DNA of 64,000 nt from Lathyrus oleraceus (lineage: Eukaryota; Streptophyta; Magnoliopsida; Fabales; Fabaceae): contig NC_066583.1 in assembly GCF_024323335.1 (NCBI RefSeq), positions 14,536,665-14,600,664 on the forward strand, read 5' to 3'. Below, in pieces: positions 1 to 9,489 of this stretch. Position 1 is the stretch's first letter; the number at the start of each line of letters is the position of its first letter. The position numbers and the translations under genes were made by a program. Under the pieces are notes generated by a model. That model had not been told where the DNA came from, searched no databases, and saw only the letters and a program-made list of their open reading frames with translations.

Positions 1-2
1 AC

Positions 3-3000
3 TGTGAACTCCCTGAAGAACTTACCAGGTTACTAAAACAAGAGGAAAGGGTCATTCAACCGCATCAAGAGTCTATTGAAGTGATTAATCTCGGCACCGA
101 GGACGCCAAGAGAGAAATCAAGATAGGGGCTGCTTTGGAAGACAATGTAAAGAAGGGGTTGATTGAATTGCTGCAAGAGTATGTTGACATCTTCGCTTGG
201 TCTTATCAGGACATGCCAGGGCTTGACACAGACATCGTGGTACATCGCTTGCCGCTCAAAGAAGGTTGTCCTCCGGTCAAGAAGAAGCTCAGAAGAACAA
301 GACCAGAGATGGCTGTCAAGATAAAGGAAGAAGTGCAAAAACAGTTGGATGCAGGGTTTCTAGCAGTCACAAATTATCCGCCATGGGTTGCAAATATCGT
401 TCCGGTACCTAAGAAGGATGGAAAGGTATGGATGTGTGTTGACTACCGGGATCTAAACAGGGCTAGTCCTAAAGATGATTTCCCCTTACCTCACATTGAC
501 GTTTTGGTGGATAACACGGCTCAGTTCTCGGTATTCTCCTTCATGGATGGCTTTTCTGGCTATAATCAAATTAAGATGGCACCAGAAGACATGGAGAAGA
601 AAACATTCATAACCCCATGGGGCACCTTCTGCTACAAGGTGATGCCGTTTGGTCTGAAAAATGCCGGAGCAACATATCAACGAGTGATGGTGACTCTTTT
701 CCATGATATGATTCATCATGAAATCGAGGTTTATGTTGATGATATGATTGGCCAATCTCAGACGGAAGAAGAACATTTGGTGAATTTGCAGAAACTGTTT
801 GGGCTTTTGAGGAAATTCAAGCTGAGGCTTAATCCGAACAAGTGTACATTTGGGGTGAGATTTGGAAAACTACTGGGTTTTGTTGTTAGGGGAAAAGGGA
901 TTGAGGTGGATCCGGCCAAAGTGAAAGCGATACAGGAAATGCCTGAGCCAAGAACAGAGAAACAAGTCTGTGGTTTCTTAGGGAGGTTGAACTACATTGC
1001 AAGGTTCATCTCTCACCTAACAGCCACGTGTGAGCCAATATTCAAATTGTTGAGAAAAGATCAGGCTATCAGGTGGAATGATGATTGTCAAAGGGCGTTC
1101 GAGAAGATAAAAGAGTATTTGCAGAATCCTCCTATCCTTGTGCCTCCGGTCCCAGGGAGACCGCTGATTATGTATTTGACAGTACTAGACAATTCCATGG
1201 GTTGTGTTCTCGGTCAACACGACGAGACAGGTAGGAAAGAGCATGCCATCTACTACCTGAGTAAGAAATTCACAGATTGCGAATCGAGATACTCAATGCT
1301 TGAAAAAACATGTTGTGCACTTGCATGGGCTGCGAAGCGATTGAGACAATACATGCTGTCTCACACAACCTTACTAATCTCCAAAATGGATCCAGTCAAG
1401 TATATATTTGAGAAGCCAGCTCTCACCGGAAGAGTTGCTCTTTGGCAAATGGTACTGACAGAGTACGACATCCAGTATACTTCCCAGAAAGCCATCAAGG
1501 GGAGTATTCTGTCAGACTATCTTGCTCAACAGCCGGTTGAAGATTATGAGCCGATGAAGTTTGATTTTCCAGATAAAGACATCATGTTCCTCAAGATGAA
1601 AGACTGTGAAGAGCCAATTGTTGAAGAGGGACCTGATCCAGACGAAAAGTGGACTTTAATGTTTGATGGGGCCGTCAACGCCAGAGGAAGTGGAATTGGT
1701 GCTGTCATTACAACTCCGAAAGGTGCCCACATGCCTTTCACCGCTCGTCTGACTTTCGAGTGCACCAATAATGAAGCTGAGTATGAAGCCTGTATCTTGG
1801 GTATTGAGCAAGCCATTGATTTGAGAATCAAGACTTTGGACATCTTCAGAGATTCAGCTCTGGTAATCAATGAAGTGAATGGTGATTGGAACACTCTGCA
1901 GCCTACTCTGGTCCCCTACAGAGATTACACGAGAAGACTGTTGACTTTCTTCATAACAGTAAAGCTGTACCATATACCTCGTGATGAGAACCAGATGGCA
2001 GATGCTCTTGCTACTCTATCCTCCATGATCACGGTGATCCGTTGGAACCATGCTCCCAAGATCGACGTGATGCGCCTTGGTAGGGCCGCGTATGTGTTTG
2101 CTGCTGAACTGGTAGTTGATGACAAGCCCTGGTATCACAACATCAAGTGCTTTCTGAAGAATCAAGAGTACCCTGCAGAGGCATCCAACAATGATAGAAA
2201 GACTTTGAAAAGATTGGCAGGCAGTTTCTTCTTGAACAAAGACGATGTGTTGTATAAGAGGAACTTCGACATGGTTTTGCTCAAATGCGTGGATAGACAC
2301 GAAGCAGACATGTTAATGCAGGAAGTTCATGAAGGCTCCTTCGTTACTCATGTCGGCGGACATGCAATGGCTAAGAAATTGTTGAGAGCAGGTTATTACT
2401 GGATGACCATGGAATCTGATTGTTTCAAATATGCTCGGAAGTGCCATAAATGCCAGATTTATGCTGATAAGGTGCATGTGCCGCCAAATCCTTTGAATGT
2501 GATGTCTTCGCCGTGGCCTTTTGCTATGTGGGGCATCAATATGATTGGAAAGATTGAGCCGACCGCTTCCAATGGGCATCGCTTCATCCTTGTTGCCATC
2601 GACTATTTCACCAAGTGGGTCGAAGCAGCGTCATTTGCGAAGGTCACCAGACATGTGGTTGCCCGATTCATCAAGAAAGAAATCATTTGTCGCTATGGGA
2701 TTCCCGAAAGAATCATTACTGATAATGGTTCTAATCTCAACAACAAAATGATGAAGGAGTTGTGCCAGAACTTCAACATTCAGCATCACAATTCTTCCCC
2801 TTACCGCCCTAAGATGAACGGTGCTGTTGAAGCGGCAAATAAGAACATAAAGAAGATTGTGCAGAAGATGGTCGTTACGTACAGAGATTGGCATGAGATG
2901 CTACCCTTCGCCTTGCATGGGTACCGTACTTCAGTACGTACATCGACCGGGGCAACCCCTTACTCCCTTGTGTATGGTATGGAAGCAGTCCTACCTGTTG

Positions 3001-3380
3001 AAGTGTAGATTCCTTCTCTAAGTGTCCTGTTGGATGTCAAGTTAGACGAAGCTGAATGGGTTCAGACATGGTTCAATGAGTTGAGTCTTATCGAAGAGAA
3101 GCGAATGGCAGCCATTTGTCATGGGCAGTTGTATCAAAGTCGGATGAAGAAAGCCTTTGATCAGAAAGCGCGTCCTCGATGCTTCCAGGTCGGAGATTTG
3201 GTGTTGAAAAGGATCCTTCCTCCTCAGACAGATCACAGGGGCAAGTGGACTCCTAACTATGATGGACGGTATATTGTCACCAAGGTTTTTGATGGTGGGG
3301 CCTTAATGCTTGCAACGATCGATGGTGAAAACTTCACTTCCCCGGTGAACTCAGACGCAGTTAAAAAATACTTCGCATGA
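3..3380 (+). pseudogene. pol: Ogre-1 pol (RT, RNase H, archaeal-type RNase H, integrase), 5'-partial and inactive
   Basis: One reading frame enters from the left edge and runs to a TGA at 3378-3380, with one in-frame TAG at 3006-3008 where Ogre-B has GAG. Domains in order are RT with the YVDD box (about 733-744), the usual Ty3/gypsy RNase H (about 1165-1500), a second RNase H with FDGA, NNEAEYEA and MADAL motifs (about 1645-2030), and integrase. Integrase has a His/Cys zinc finger (VHEG...H, CHKC; about 2325-2460) and a DDE core. The first catalytic Asp (GIDMIG in Ogre-B) is Asn here, codon AAT at 2538-2540. The second Asp (ITDNGS) and the Glu (GAVEAANK) remain. Such proteins copy element RNA into DNA and insert it. 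This copy cannot do so because of the Asn change and the stop, which removes the C-terminal domain. Confidence 0.93.
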
Positions 3381-3390
3381 AATAGACCCG

Positions 3391-3580
3391 CTGGACAATA
3401 AAAAGAGTAGTCCAGGGAAAAATGGGCATCCCGACGAACCAAGAAAATGAAAAAGGTTCGGGAAAAAATTAGGGATTAAAAGTGAAAAGATTGTACACCC
3501 GGTAAGTTGAAAACCTGAAAAGGCAACTTAGGAAAAAATGGGTATCCCGGTGGATGGAAAACCCGAAAAGGGCGATCCAG
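3391..3580 (+). promoter_or_regulatory. Ogre-1 post-pol hairpin cluster (four hairpins, GAAA-type loops)
   Basis: Four inverted repeats follow the pol stop at once. H1 is CTGGAC/GTCCAG (3391-3396, 3410-3415). H2 is CGAACC/GGTTCG (3435-3440, 3455-3460). H3 is TAAGTTG/CAACTTA (3503-3509, 3524-3530), enclosing AAAA and an inner CCT-GAAA-AGG hairpin. H4 is TGGAT/ATCCA (3551-3555, 3575-3579), enclosing CCC-GAAAA-GGG. The linkers are A-rich and resemble one another. Ogre-B has the same four hairpins and Ogre-A has H3 and H4, with base changes that keep pairing. I infer a structured RNA element; its role is unknown. Confidence 0.7.
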
Positions 3581-3600
3581 GAAAAAGTTAGGGATTAAGC

Positions 3601-4826
3601 GAATGACTGCGTTCTGAGTAGTTCTGAATCTCATCTCGTGTCAATGACTGGAAACTTTTGAAGGATAGGAAACAGTCCAATCACTCTTTCAGAAAGCTGA
3701 TCATCTGGAGGATCTTGAAGACGAGCAAGTCATAGCAGAATTGGAACCCAATAGAAATCCATTTCACATTGCGATTAGATTAATGTCTGTTTTTATCTGT
3801 TGTGCGATTACCTCTTTCCAGGGATTGCTTCCTGATGTAAATGCCTATTCAGAGGCCGTTCAATCAATAAAATCATGTTATTCAGTATATCTCTGTTTTC
3901 ATTTTCATTTTTCTGTTTTGTTTGCAAAAATGACGTCCGAATTTTTTGATAAACATTGCATCATGACACATAAGAGCTTTACAGGTACATGCTTAATAAA
4001 CATTTAAAATTGCTGTAAATTTTAAGTGCTTTGGATCGTCTATTCAGAACAGGTACCCTCGGGGCATTCCCTTAAAATCCTTTGCAGATGATCGTGAATG
4101 TTTTCCCCAGTGAATTCGCCAACAGACGAATTCGGTATCTTATCCCTGCAGAGCTGATTAGAGCGTTGGATTCTTCAATTCCCAGCAGGTTCTCACCACT
4201 GTACCTCCCCCCAAGCGGTGGTTTCAAATTATACACTCCTCAGTAGAGTTGACAGTGTCAGACTATATACCCCCAGCGGAGTTGATAGTGCCAGACTGTA
4301 TCTTCCCAGCAGAAGCGGCTGCTCCTCAGAGTTCGAGGCCAGATCGATAATCCCAATGCCAGATCCATGGTTTCTTTCCTTGAAGCAGAACCTCGATACC
4401 GTATCGGTGTTTGCTTCCCCTGCTGAGTCATCTCTCGCAGATCGTGGTTGCCAGAACCACTATCGCTTTCCCCAACAGTAGGTTTTCAGTGCCGTTCTCT
4501 CCCCAGTCAGAATCTCGGTATTTCGTCATTGCTAGAACACCGTGTGGCGGGTCATTTCCCCACAGAATTCTTTGCGTTGTGCATCTCCAGCAGCCTTGAC
4601 AGGGTCCAGAAGATGGTGATCATTTCCCCAGCAGATCCCCTTTCCTCAGCTTGGCATTCTACCTAGCATTTCACATCCCTGCATGTAGAATCATATTGCA
4701 TTGCATCCTCCCAAATCGCGTAGCATTTCCATTTTCATGGAGCATTACGCCATTGAAAAATTCAAACATACGCATGTAAGCATAAAACATTCTCGATATC
4801 CCAAGTGATAAGCCAGAAGTTGTTTC
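3601..4826 (+). other. Ogre-1 3' UTR with degenerate primer-tRNA-like motifs
   Basis: No gene is visible. From about 4100 to 4640 the sequence repeats variants of TCCCCAGCAGAGTTG at irregular spacing of roughly 25-45 bp. This resembles the complement of the Ogre primer-binding site (TCCCCAGCAGAGTCGCCA). The best examples are 4104-4121 and 4237-4254, each matching 14 of 18 positions by eye, and 4626-4636 matches the first 11 exactly. The stretch 3601-4100 shows nothing recognisable. A short hairpin at 4718-4750 is listed separately. Confidence 0.55.
4718..4750 (+). promoter_or_regulatory. Conserved 3' UTR hairpin (GCGTA/TACGC)
   Basis: Outer arms GCGTA (4718-4722) and TACGC (4746-4750) enclose a symmetric GCAT/GCAT interior and an inner TCCAT/ATGGA stem. 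Ogre-B has the same arrangement at 46785-46818 with a different terminal loop (CCCAT instead of TTTC), in otherwise conserved surroundings. Arms kept while the loop varies suggests a folded RNA or a DNA-binding site. Confidence 0.5.
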
Positions 4827-5420
4827 CAGTACTCAGACTGAAGATTGTTCATGACTTACCTTTGTTATCCCCAGCAAGTGTCATTGGCCCATGTGCCGCC
4901 TCTATTATCGTTCCCTATTTCTGCCGATGCTGACAGGCATGAAGTTTCCGGTATTCAGACCGAAGTGGCGTTCAGGCCAGTTTTCCGATGTTCAGATCGA
5001 AGAAGTTTCCGACGTTCAGGTCGATGCAACTTGTGGCGTTCAGGCCAGTTTTCCGATATTCAGATCGAAGAAGTTTCCGACGTTCAGGTCGATGCAACTT
5101 GTGGCGTTCAGGCCAGTTTTCTGATGTTCAGATCGAAGAAGTTTCTGACATTCAGGTCGATGCAACTTGTGGCATTCAGGCCAATTTTCCGATGTTCAGA
5201 TCGAGGAAGTTTCCGATGTTCAGGTCGACGCAACTTGTGGCGTTCAGGCCAGCCTCTCGGTGTTCAGACCGATATCAATAATCTCATATCTCCCGATGTT
5301 CAGATCGAAGTCATTTCCAGTATTCAGACTGATGAGCGACATTTAGGCCATGGTTATTTCTGTGTTACCATTTTTTTTGGTATCCAGGTTAACATTGTTT
5401 TTCGGTATTCAAACTGACTC
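4827..5420 (+). repeat. 68-bp minisatellite made of RTTCAG-loop hairpins
   Basis: The core (about 4965-5270) is a tandem repeat with a 68-bp period: the same phase recurs at 4977, 5045, 5113, 5181 and 5249. Each unit holds three tiny inverted repeats with the loop GTTCAG or ATTCAG. Stems are CGAT/ATCG (4986-4999), CGAC/GTCG (5010-5023) and TGGC/GCCA (4966-4979). Flanking copies use CGGT/ACCG (4949-4962) and CAGT/ACTG (4827-4840, loop ACTCAG). About 19 loops are present in all. Ogre 3' UTRs are known to be hypervariable and to give rise to satellite repeats. The constant-loop, changing-stem layout is what I see here. Confidence 0.85.
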
Positions 5421-5590
5421 TCACCGTAACAGACGGATTCTTCTTTCAAGACCACCTCTTTGCCGATTCTGACAGGAATTGTTACTTCACTTCACTTCAG
5501 TTCAAATTTTCGGGCTTTTATTGTATTCAATCCCTTGATACCCCGAAAGCACGAAAGCCGCTGCTATCTTCTTTCCAGGTCTCCAGTTGA

Positions 5591-5605
5591 TTGAATAGGG
5601 GCAGT
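5591..5605 (+). promoter_or_regulatory. Ogre-1 polypurine tract
   Basis: The purine-rich run GAATAGGGGCAG lies directly before the LTR start TGTAATACC at 5606. The same run precedes the 3' LTR of Ogre-B. It is the expected plus-strand DNA priming site. Confidence 0.8.
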
Positions 5606-5927
5606 TGTAATACCCCAAAATTTACCCTTCATTTTTCCTGGAAGCATACGCTTTACACCTCATACATGCATTCAGTTTTAGGTCATTTAGCATTTGCATT
5701 TCATCATGGCAATCGGAATCGGATCCAAGAAGCTTGAACATCATCCAGGACACTTTGTGGGCTCTATTTAGATGATCAGTCAACACAAGGGAAAGACTTG
5801 AGTTACTTCCAACAGGGGTCTATTCGTCAGTCAAAATGTTAATCTTGAAGGAGCAAATGTTTGTTCATGAGCTGTCATGCTCGCTAGGCGAAACCCACGT
5901 GTTTTGAAAAAAAAAATGAAAAACGAA

Positions 5928-5930
5928 AAA

Positions 5931-6005
<75 letters not shown>

Positions 6006-6034
6006 GTAAATAAATAAATAAATAAATAAATAAA
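5928..6034. repeat. (AAAT)n microsatellite
   Basis: About 26 near-perfect tetranucleotide units, with one AAGT interruption near 6003. A minus-strand ORF of repeated Tyr-Leu-Phe-Ile is only a translation of this repeat. Confidence 0.95.
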
Positions 6035-6969
6035 AGAAAAAATCTTGGACTTGGACCTCTCTCATTTGAGCCCATAGGTCCACAAAAATCAGGTTATAAA
6101 TTCAGAGTTTCAGTGAAATAAAAGGCCATTCTATTCCTATTACCCTGTCTAGGAAAAAGATAGTGAGAGAAGAACCCTGGGGAAAAAGATAGTGAGAAAA
6201 GAGCTAACAGAGTTCAGAGCAACCTCCAGGCAACTCTGAAAGGTTCATTCTGACTCACACACTTTCAACTCAAGCAAACCCTAACATTGGTTTGCAAATC
6301 CAGCCGTGCCTTTTGATTTCAACCGATCTCTCCAATCAGGTTTGCCCTTATTCCCATTACCTTTGTGCTTTGAAGTTGAATACTCTGAATGTTTGAGGTA
6401 TGATGGATGAATTTCATTAGGTTTTTGCCCACGGGTTCATAATTATGTATGAATGTATAAATAATGCCTTGAATGCTTAATCGTTTAATTTCTGAAGTGT
6501 ATGCCACAGGGTTTGAGGTTTTTTGAAACCATACTGTTATCCATGAAAAACCATACTGTTTTGCTCTAATCTGACTTACGTTTGTCATAGCATGTTTTCT
6601 CCTAATCCTTATCTTGTTTCACTAACCCTTTTGTTGAGTTTTTGTGAAGGCTCACATGACTTTTGCAGGGATAGCTCGCTGTATATTCCACTTTGCTTGT
6701 GGGATACCATTTGGGAGATTTATTCTGATTGCCTTGTTGGCACATTTACTTTATACATGTTTATTTTGTATGTGTTCGTATCCCCGCAGGTAGTGCGGTT
6801 CCTTCGTCAAGGACTGCCTTTTTGCATGAGCATCACAAACCCTAACCCTTCATTGATTTTTCTTCTCCTAAACACACGTTTACTTCTTCTACTACAGGTG
6901 AGTAAGTCTCCAAAGGTCGAGCATCCGGTAGATTGTGTAGTAACGTCGTTCGTCCAAAACCCAATCCAT

Positions 6970-7147
6970 AACCCTGTAGTTAGCCGAACTACGGCTTGCT
7001 CTGATTCTCATTCCAGATGAGATACGTAGGCATAAGACACGATGTCTTAGCGAGCACACATCCCCCTAACCCATAGGTCAGCCGAGCTACGAAGACTCTG
7101 ATTCTCATATTCAGATGAGATACGTATGCAGTGGATGCGACATCCGC
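6970..7147 (+). promoter_or_regulatory. Two LTR hairpin modules (RTTCAG/TCCAG loop plus CGA loop)
   Basis: Each module reads roughly CCGA(A/G)CTACG, then a hairpin TCTCAT/ATGAGA, then TACGTA(G/T)GCA, then a 7-bp hairpin with a CGA loop. The first CGA hairpin is TAAGACA-CGA-TGTCTTA (7033-7049). The second is GTGGATG-CGA-CATCCGC (7131-7147), with one G-T wobble. The stems differ while lengths and loops agree. Ogre-B carries further copies. Confidence 0.7.
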
Positions 7148-7238
7148 GCGAGTCATTTTCATTTAACCCCTTTTTTAGTAAACAACACAAGATAAACTCA
7201 CACCCTTTAGACAAGAACTACCAAAGTGGATCCCGTAG

Positions 7239-7243
7239 AGTAC
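7239..7243 (+). other. Left target-site duplication of the Athila insertion (AGTAC)
   Basis: AGTAC immediately precedes the TG of the Athila LTR. The right copy is outside the window, so this is predicted from one side only. Confidence 0.6.
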
Positions 7244-8748
7244 TGTTGAGTGTAATTTTAAGTGTCGGGTTTTTGTTATCGTCTCCACAGGGATTGTGAG
7301 ATATCGTCGCCTTTCGACAGTTGTTTCAATTCTTAACTCGTAGTAACAAGGGGGTTTTTGGTTTTAGTCACGGTATCTTGCATAAAAGTGTAAGAAATTG
7401 CGGTAAAAGATTTGGTTTTAATATTTGCGAAATATTGCCAAAGTTAGGGTTCGACGATCACTTTGCATGTATATGTTCGATCAACAAAACTTATAAACTC
7501 CTTTAGATGATAAACTATTTCACAAAGTCCTCCCAATGTGTTTATCTCTAACACACATTGTGAGTTTTCCCATTTTGATCCATTGTTTATCTCTAACACA
7601 ATCTATCAAAATGACAACTTTTTGGTTCAACCTTATGGTGAACAAAATCATTCATTACTATCTCTATCTAACAAACAAGATTGGATGAAAACCTAGGTAA
7701 AGAGTTGGTAAACATCTCTCGATCATAAACCAACACAAAGAGTTTTCAATAAGAACAAAGTTTTCACCATATATTCACCATTAAAGAGTTTACAAATGAA
7801 GATCATCGCATTTACACACAAAGCTAATGATCATCTACATCTAACCTTGACAAAATGAAGAACTTATCTACTCATTTTCATGGTAGCTTGGTCAACAAGT
7901 TTCGGAAGAAGGTTGATCAACATCCGAGTCGAATACTCGAGATTGGATGGGAATCCACCTTCTTTTTATGAAAGATTGTTAAGAGATGAAGAGAAATGAT
8001 TTCTAGGTCACAAAAGATCTCTAGAGCAATGCTGGAAAAATATCTAAAAAGTACAAAAGTATGGAGGTGTAAAAGTATGGCTCCAAAAAGTAGCACTTGC
8101 TACTTATAGAGCTGCTACTGAGCTGTCATGCTCGCTAGGCGAGCAGAATGGCTCGCCTAGCGAGCCCCAAAATGAGGCACCTGCGCCCAAAGAAATAACC
8201 TTTGCCAGATTGGCATGTTCACTAGGCGAACAAAACCTTCGCTAGGCGAAGCCCACGCTTCACCCTTCGCTCCAGCGAGCTTAGGAGGTTTTGCTACTGT
8301 AATTGCTCGTTGGGAGCTCGCTAATGGCTCGCCTAGCGAGTGAGTGCTGGCTGCGCTTTTGGCCAAGTCTGGACGTGTTCTCTACACCCTTCGCTGGCTG
8401 CTCGCCTAGCGAGTTTGCTGATGTTTGCTACTGTAAAATACTGGAGCTCTTCGCTGCGCTCTCGCTGGGTGCTCGCCTAGCGAGCTCTTTCCCACAACCC
8501 TCGCCTATCGAGCAAGCTGATGAATGCATCCCTTTTTTGGTCCCTTTGCCAACTTTCTTGTGGCTTCATTTTCTATTATTTCATGCCTAATTCCTACACA
8601 ATAACACACAAATCAAAGGTACCAAGATCGTTTATCATTGTATTGCAATTCATCTAAAACAAAGGTGGTTTCGAACACTTTAGCAAGGAAATAGAGTGAA
8701 AGATGCCCATATTTGATAGCTCAAATAAGCACTTTTGGGTATCTAACA
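7244..8748 (-). repeat. Athila 3' LTR (1505 bp, complete)
   Basis: On the plus strand it runs from TGTTGAGTG (7244) to ATCTAACA (8748), i.e. TG...CA on both strands. Its left end matches the sequence at 23512-23644, the stump of the other LTR, almost base for base. It contains about ten full or partial TCGCCTAGCGA palindromes between 8129 and 8512. No promoter could be assigned with confidence. Confidence 0.9.
8129..8512. repeat. Cluster of TCGCCTAGCGA palindromic hairpins
   Basis: The cluster has repeated near-perfect palindromes with 5-7 bp arms around CTA or TAG. Examples are TGCTCGC/GCGAGCA (8129-8145), GGCTCGC/GCGAGCC (8150-8166) and CTTCGC/GCGAAG (8237-8251), followed by further CTCGCCTAGCGAG copies to about 8512. 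Flanking bases differ between copies but remain complementary. Related clusters lie at 11620-11720 and 12165-12240, and one copy is in the Ogre-1 LTR at about 5881. Confidence 0.75.
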
Positions 8749-8762
8749 ACTGTCCCCAACTA
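8749..8762 (-). promoter_or_regulatory. Athila polypurine tract
   Basis: On the minus strand TAGTTGGGGACAGT lies immediately before the 3' LTR start TGTTAGATACCC. A TGCTTGAGGACAAGCAA motif just upstream is familiar from related plant elements (from memory). Confidence 0.7.
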
Positions 8763-9409
8763 GATTCTTGCTTGTCCTCAAGCAAAGTATGCCTCTTGAA
8801 GGACAAGAGGATTTGCATTAAGAAAAAGGTTTCTCCGAAATCGGATAAAACGGCTCAAACACAAGCGAATCAGCAGATACAAATTTCCAACGGTTAGAAT
8901 AAAATAATACACAAGAACTAAAACTTAGTAGCAATGCGAAATATGTATCTATCCACAACAATATTATCTTGAATGAATCATCCTATCTCTCCTCTTCGAA
9001 TAAGGATTGAAGAAATTACGCGTTTGCAACCGCGGGAATAATCTCACTCTCCAATAAACAATGAGGAAATCAATTCAATTCATACAATGTCTAACAATTA
9101 TAAATGGTCATGTGGAAGCACGAAGATCACTAAGTACTTTTCGGTTGAAGCTTGGTTAGGTTAACAAACAAGGGTCATTTCTAAGGCCATTGAAAACGAA
9201 ATTGCCGATGCAAAAGAGACATTCACTGTACATTATTCACACATCTCACTTCGTTCCAATTATTTCTCATTTGAAACCGTCACAACTCTTATTTCACAAC
9301 TCAATTTTTGTTTTTCACTATTTTTCTTCCAAGCAAGCATTCATTTTTATTTTCTCTATTTTTTTTTCTTTTCTTTCACATCATATTTACAAAACAGATG
9401 TTTCTGTTT

Positions 9410-9489
<80 letters not shown>

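Larger units (their letters stand above)
1..7243 (+). mobile_element. Ogre-1: Ty3/gypsy Tat/Ogre retrotransposon, 3' portion, interrupted
   Basis: This is the 3' end of a plus-strand Ogre element. In order it holds pol (to 3380), a 2.2-kb 3' UTR (3381-5605), a polypurine tract and the start of the 3' LTR (from 5606). The left end lies outside the window. The LTR is cut at 7243 by an Athila element. In Ogre-B a matching LTR stretch (GTGGATCCCGTAGAGTAC, 35298-35315) lies about 190 bp before the LTR end, so about 0.2 kb of this LTR should resume to the right of the whole nested stack. The tandem RNase H domains and close pol similarity to Ogre-B support the family call. Confidence 0.9.
5606..7243 (+). 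repeat. Ogre-1 3' LTR, truncated by Athila insertion
   Basis: The LTR starts TGTAATACCCC after the polypurine tract. Apart from its start and the hairpin modules near its end, it bears little resemblance to the LTRs of Ogre-A or Ogre-B, although its pol is close to that of Ogre-B. It contains an (AAAT)n microsatellite, one TCGCTAGGCGA motif (about 5881-5891) and two copies of the 'GAACTACGG ... TACGTAGGCA' hairpin module (about 6975-7147). Full length is estimated at about 1.8-1.9 kb, much shorter than the 5.5-kb LTR of Ogre-B. Small ORFs inside it are not credible genes. Confidence 0.85.

Noticed and set aside
4845..5417. Plus-strand ORFs of up to 190 codons across the Ogre-1 minisatellite
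   Set aside because: The 68-bp period is not a multiple of three, so units are read in different frames. This is repeat translation, not a protein.
5865..6083. Minus-strand ORFs with repeated Tyr-Leu-Phe-Ile resembling membrane segments
   Set aside because: Translation of an (AAAT)n microsatellite.
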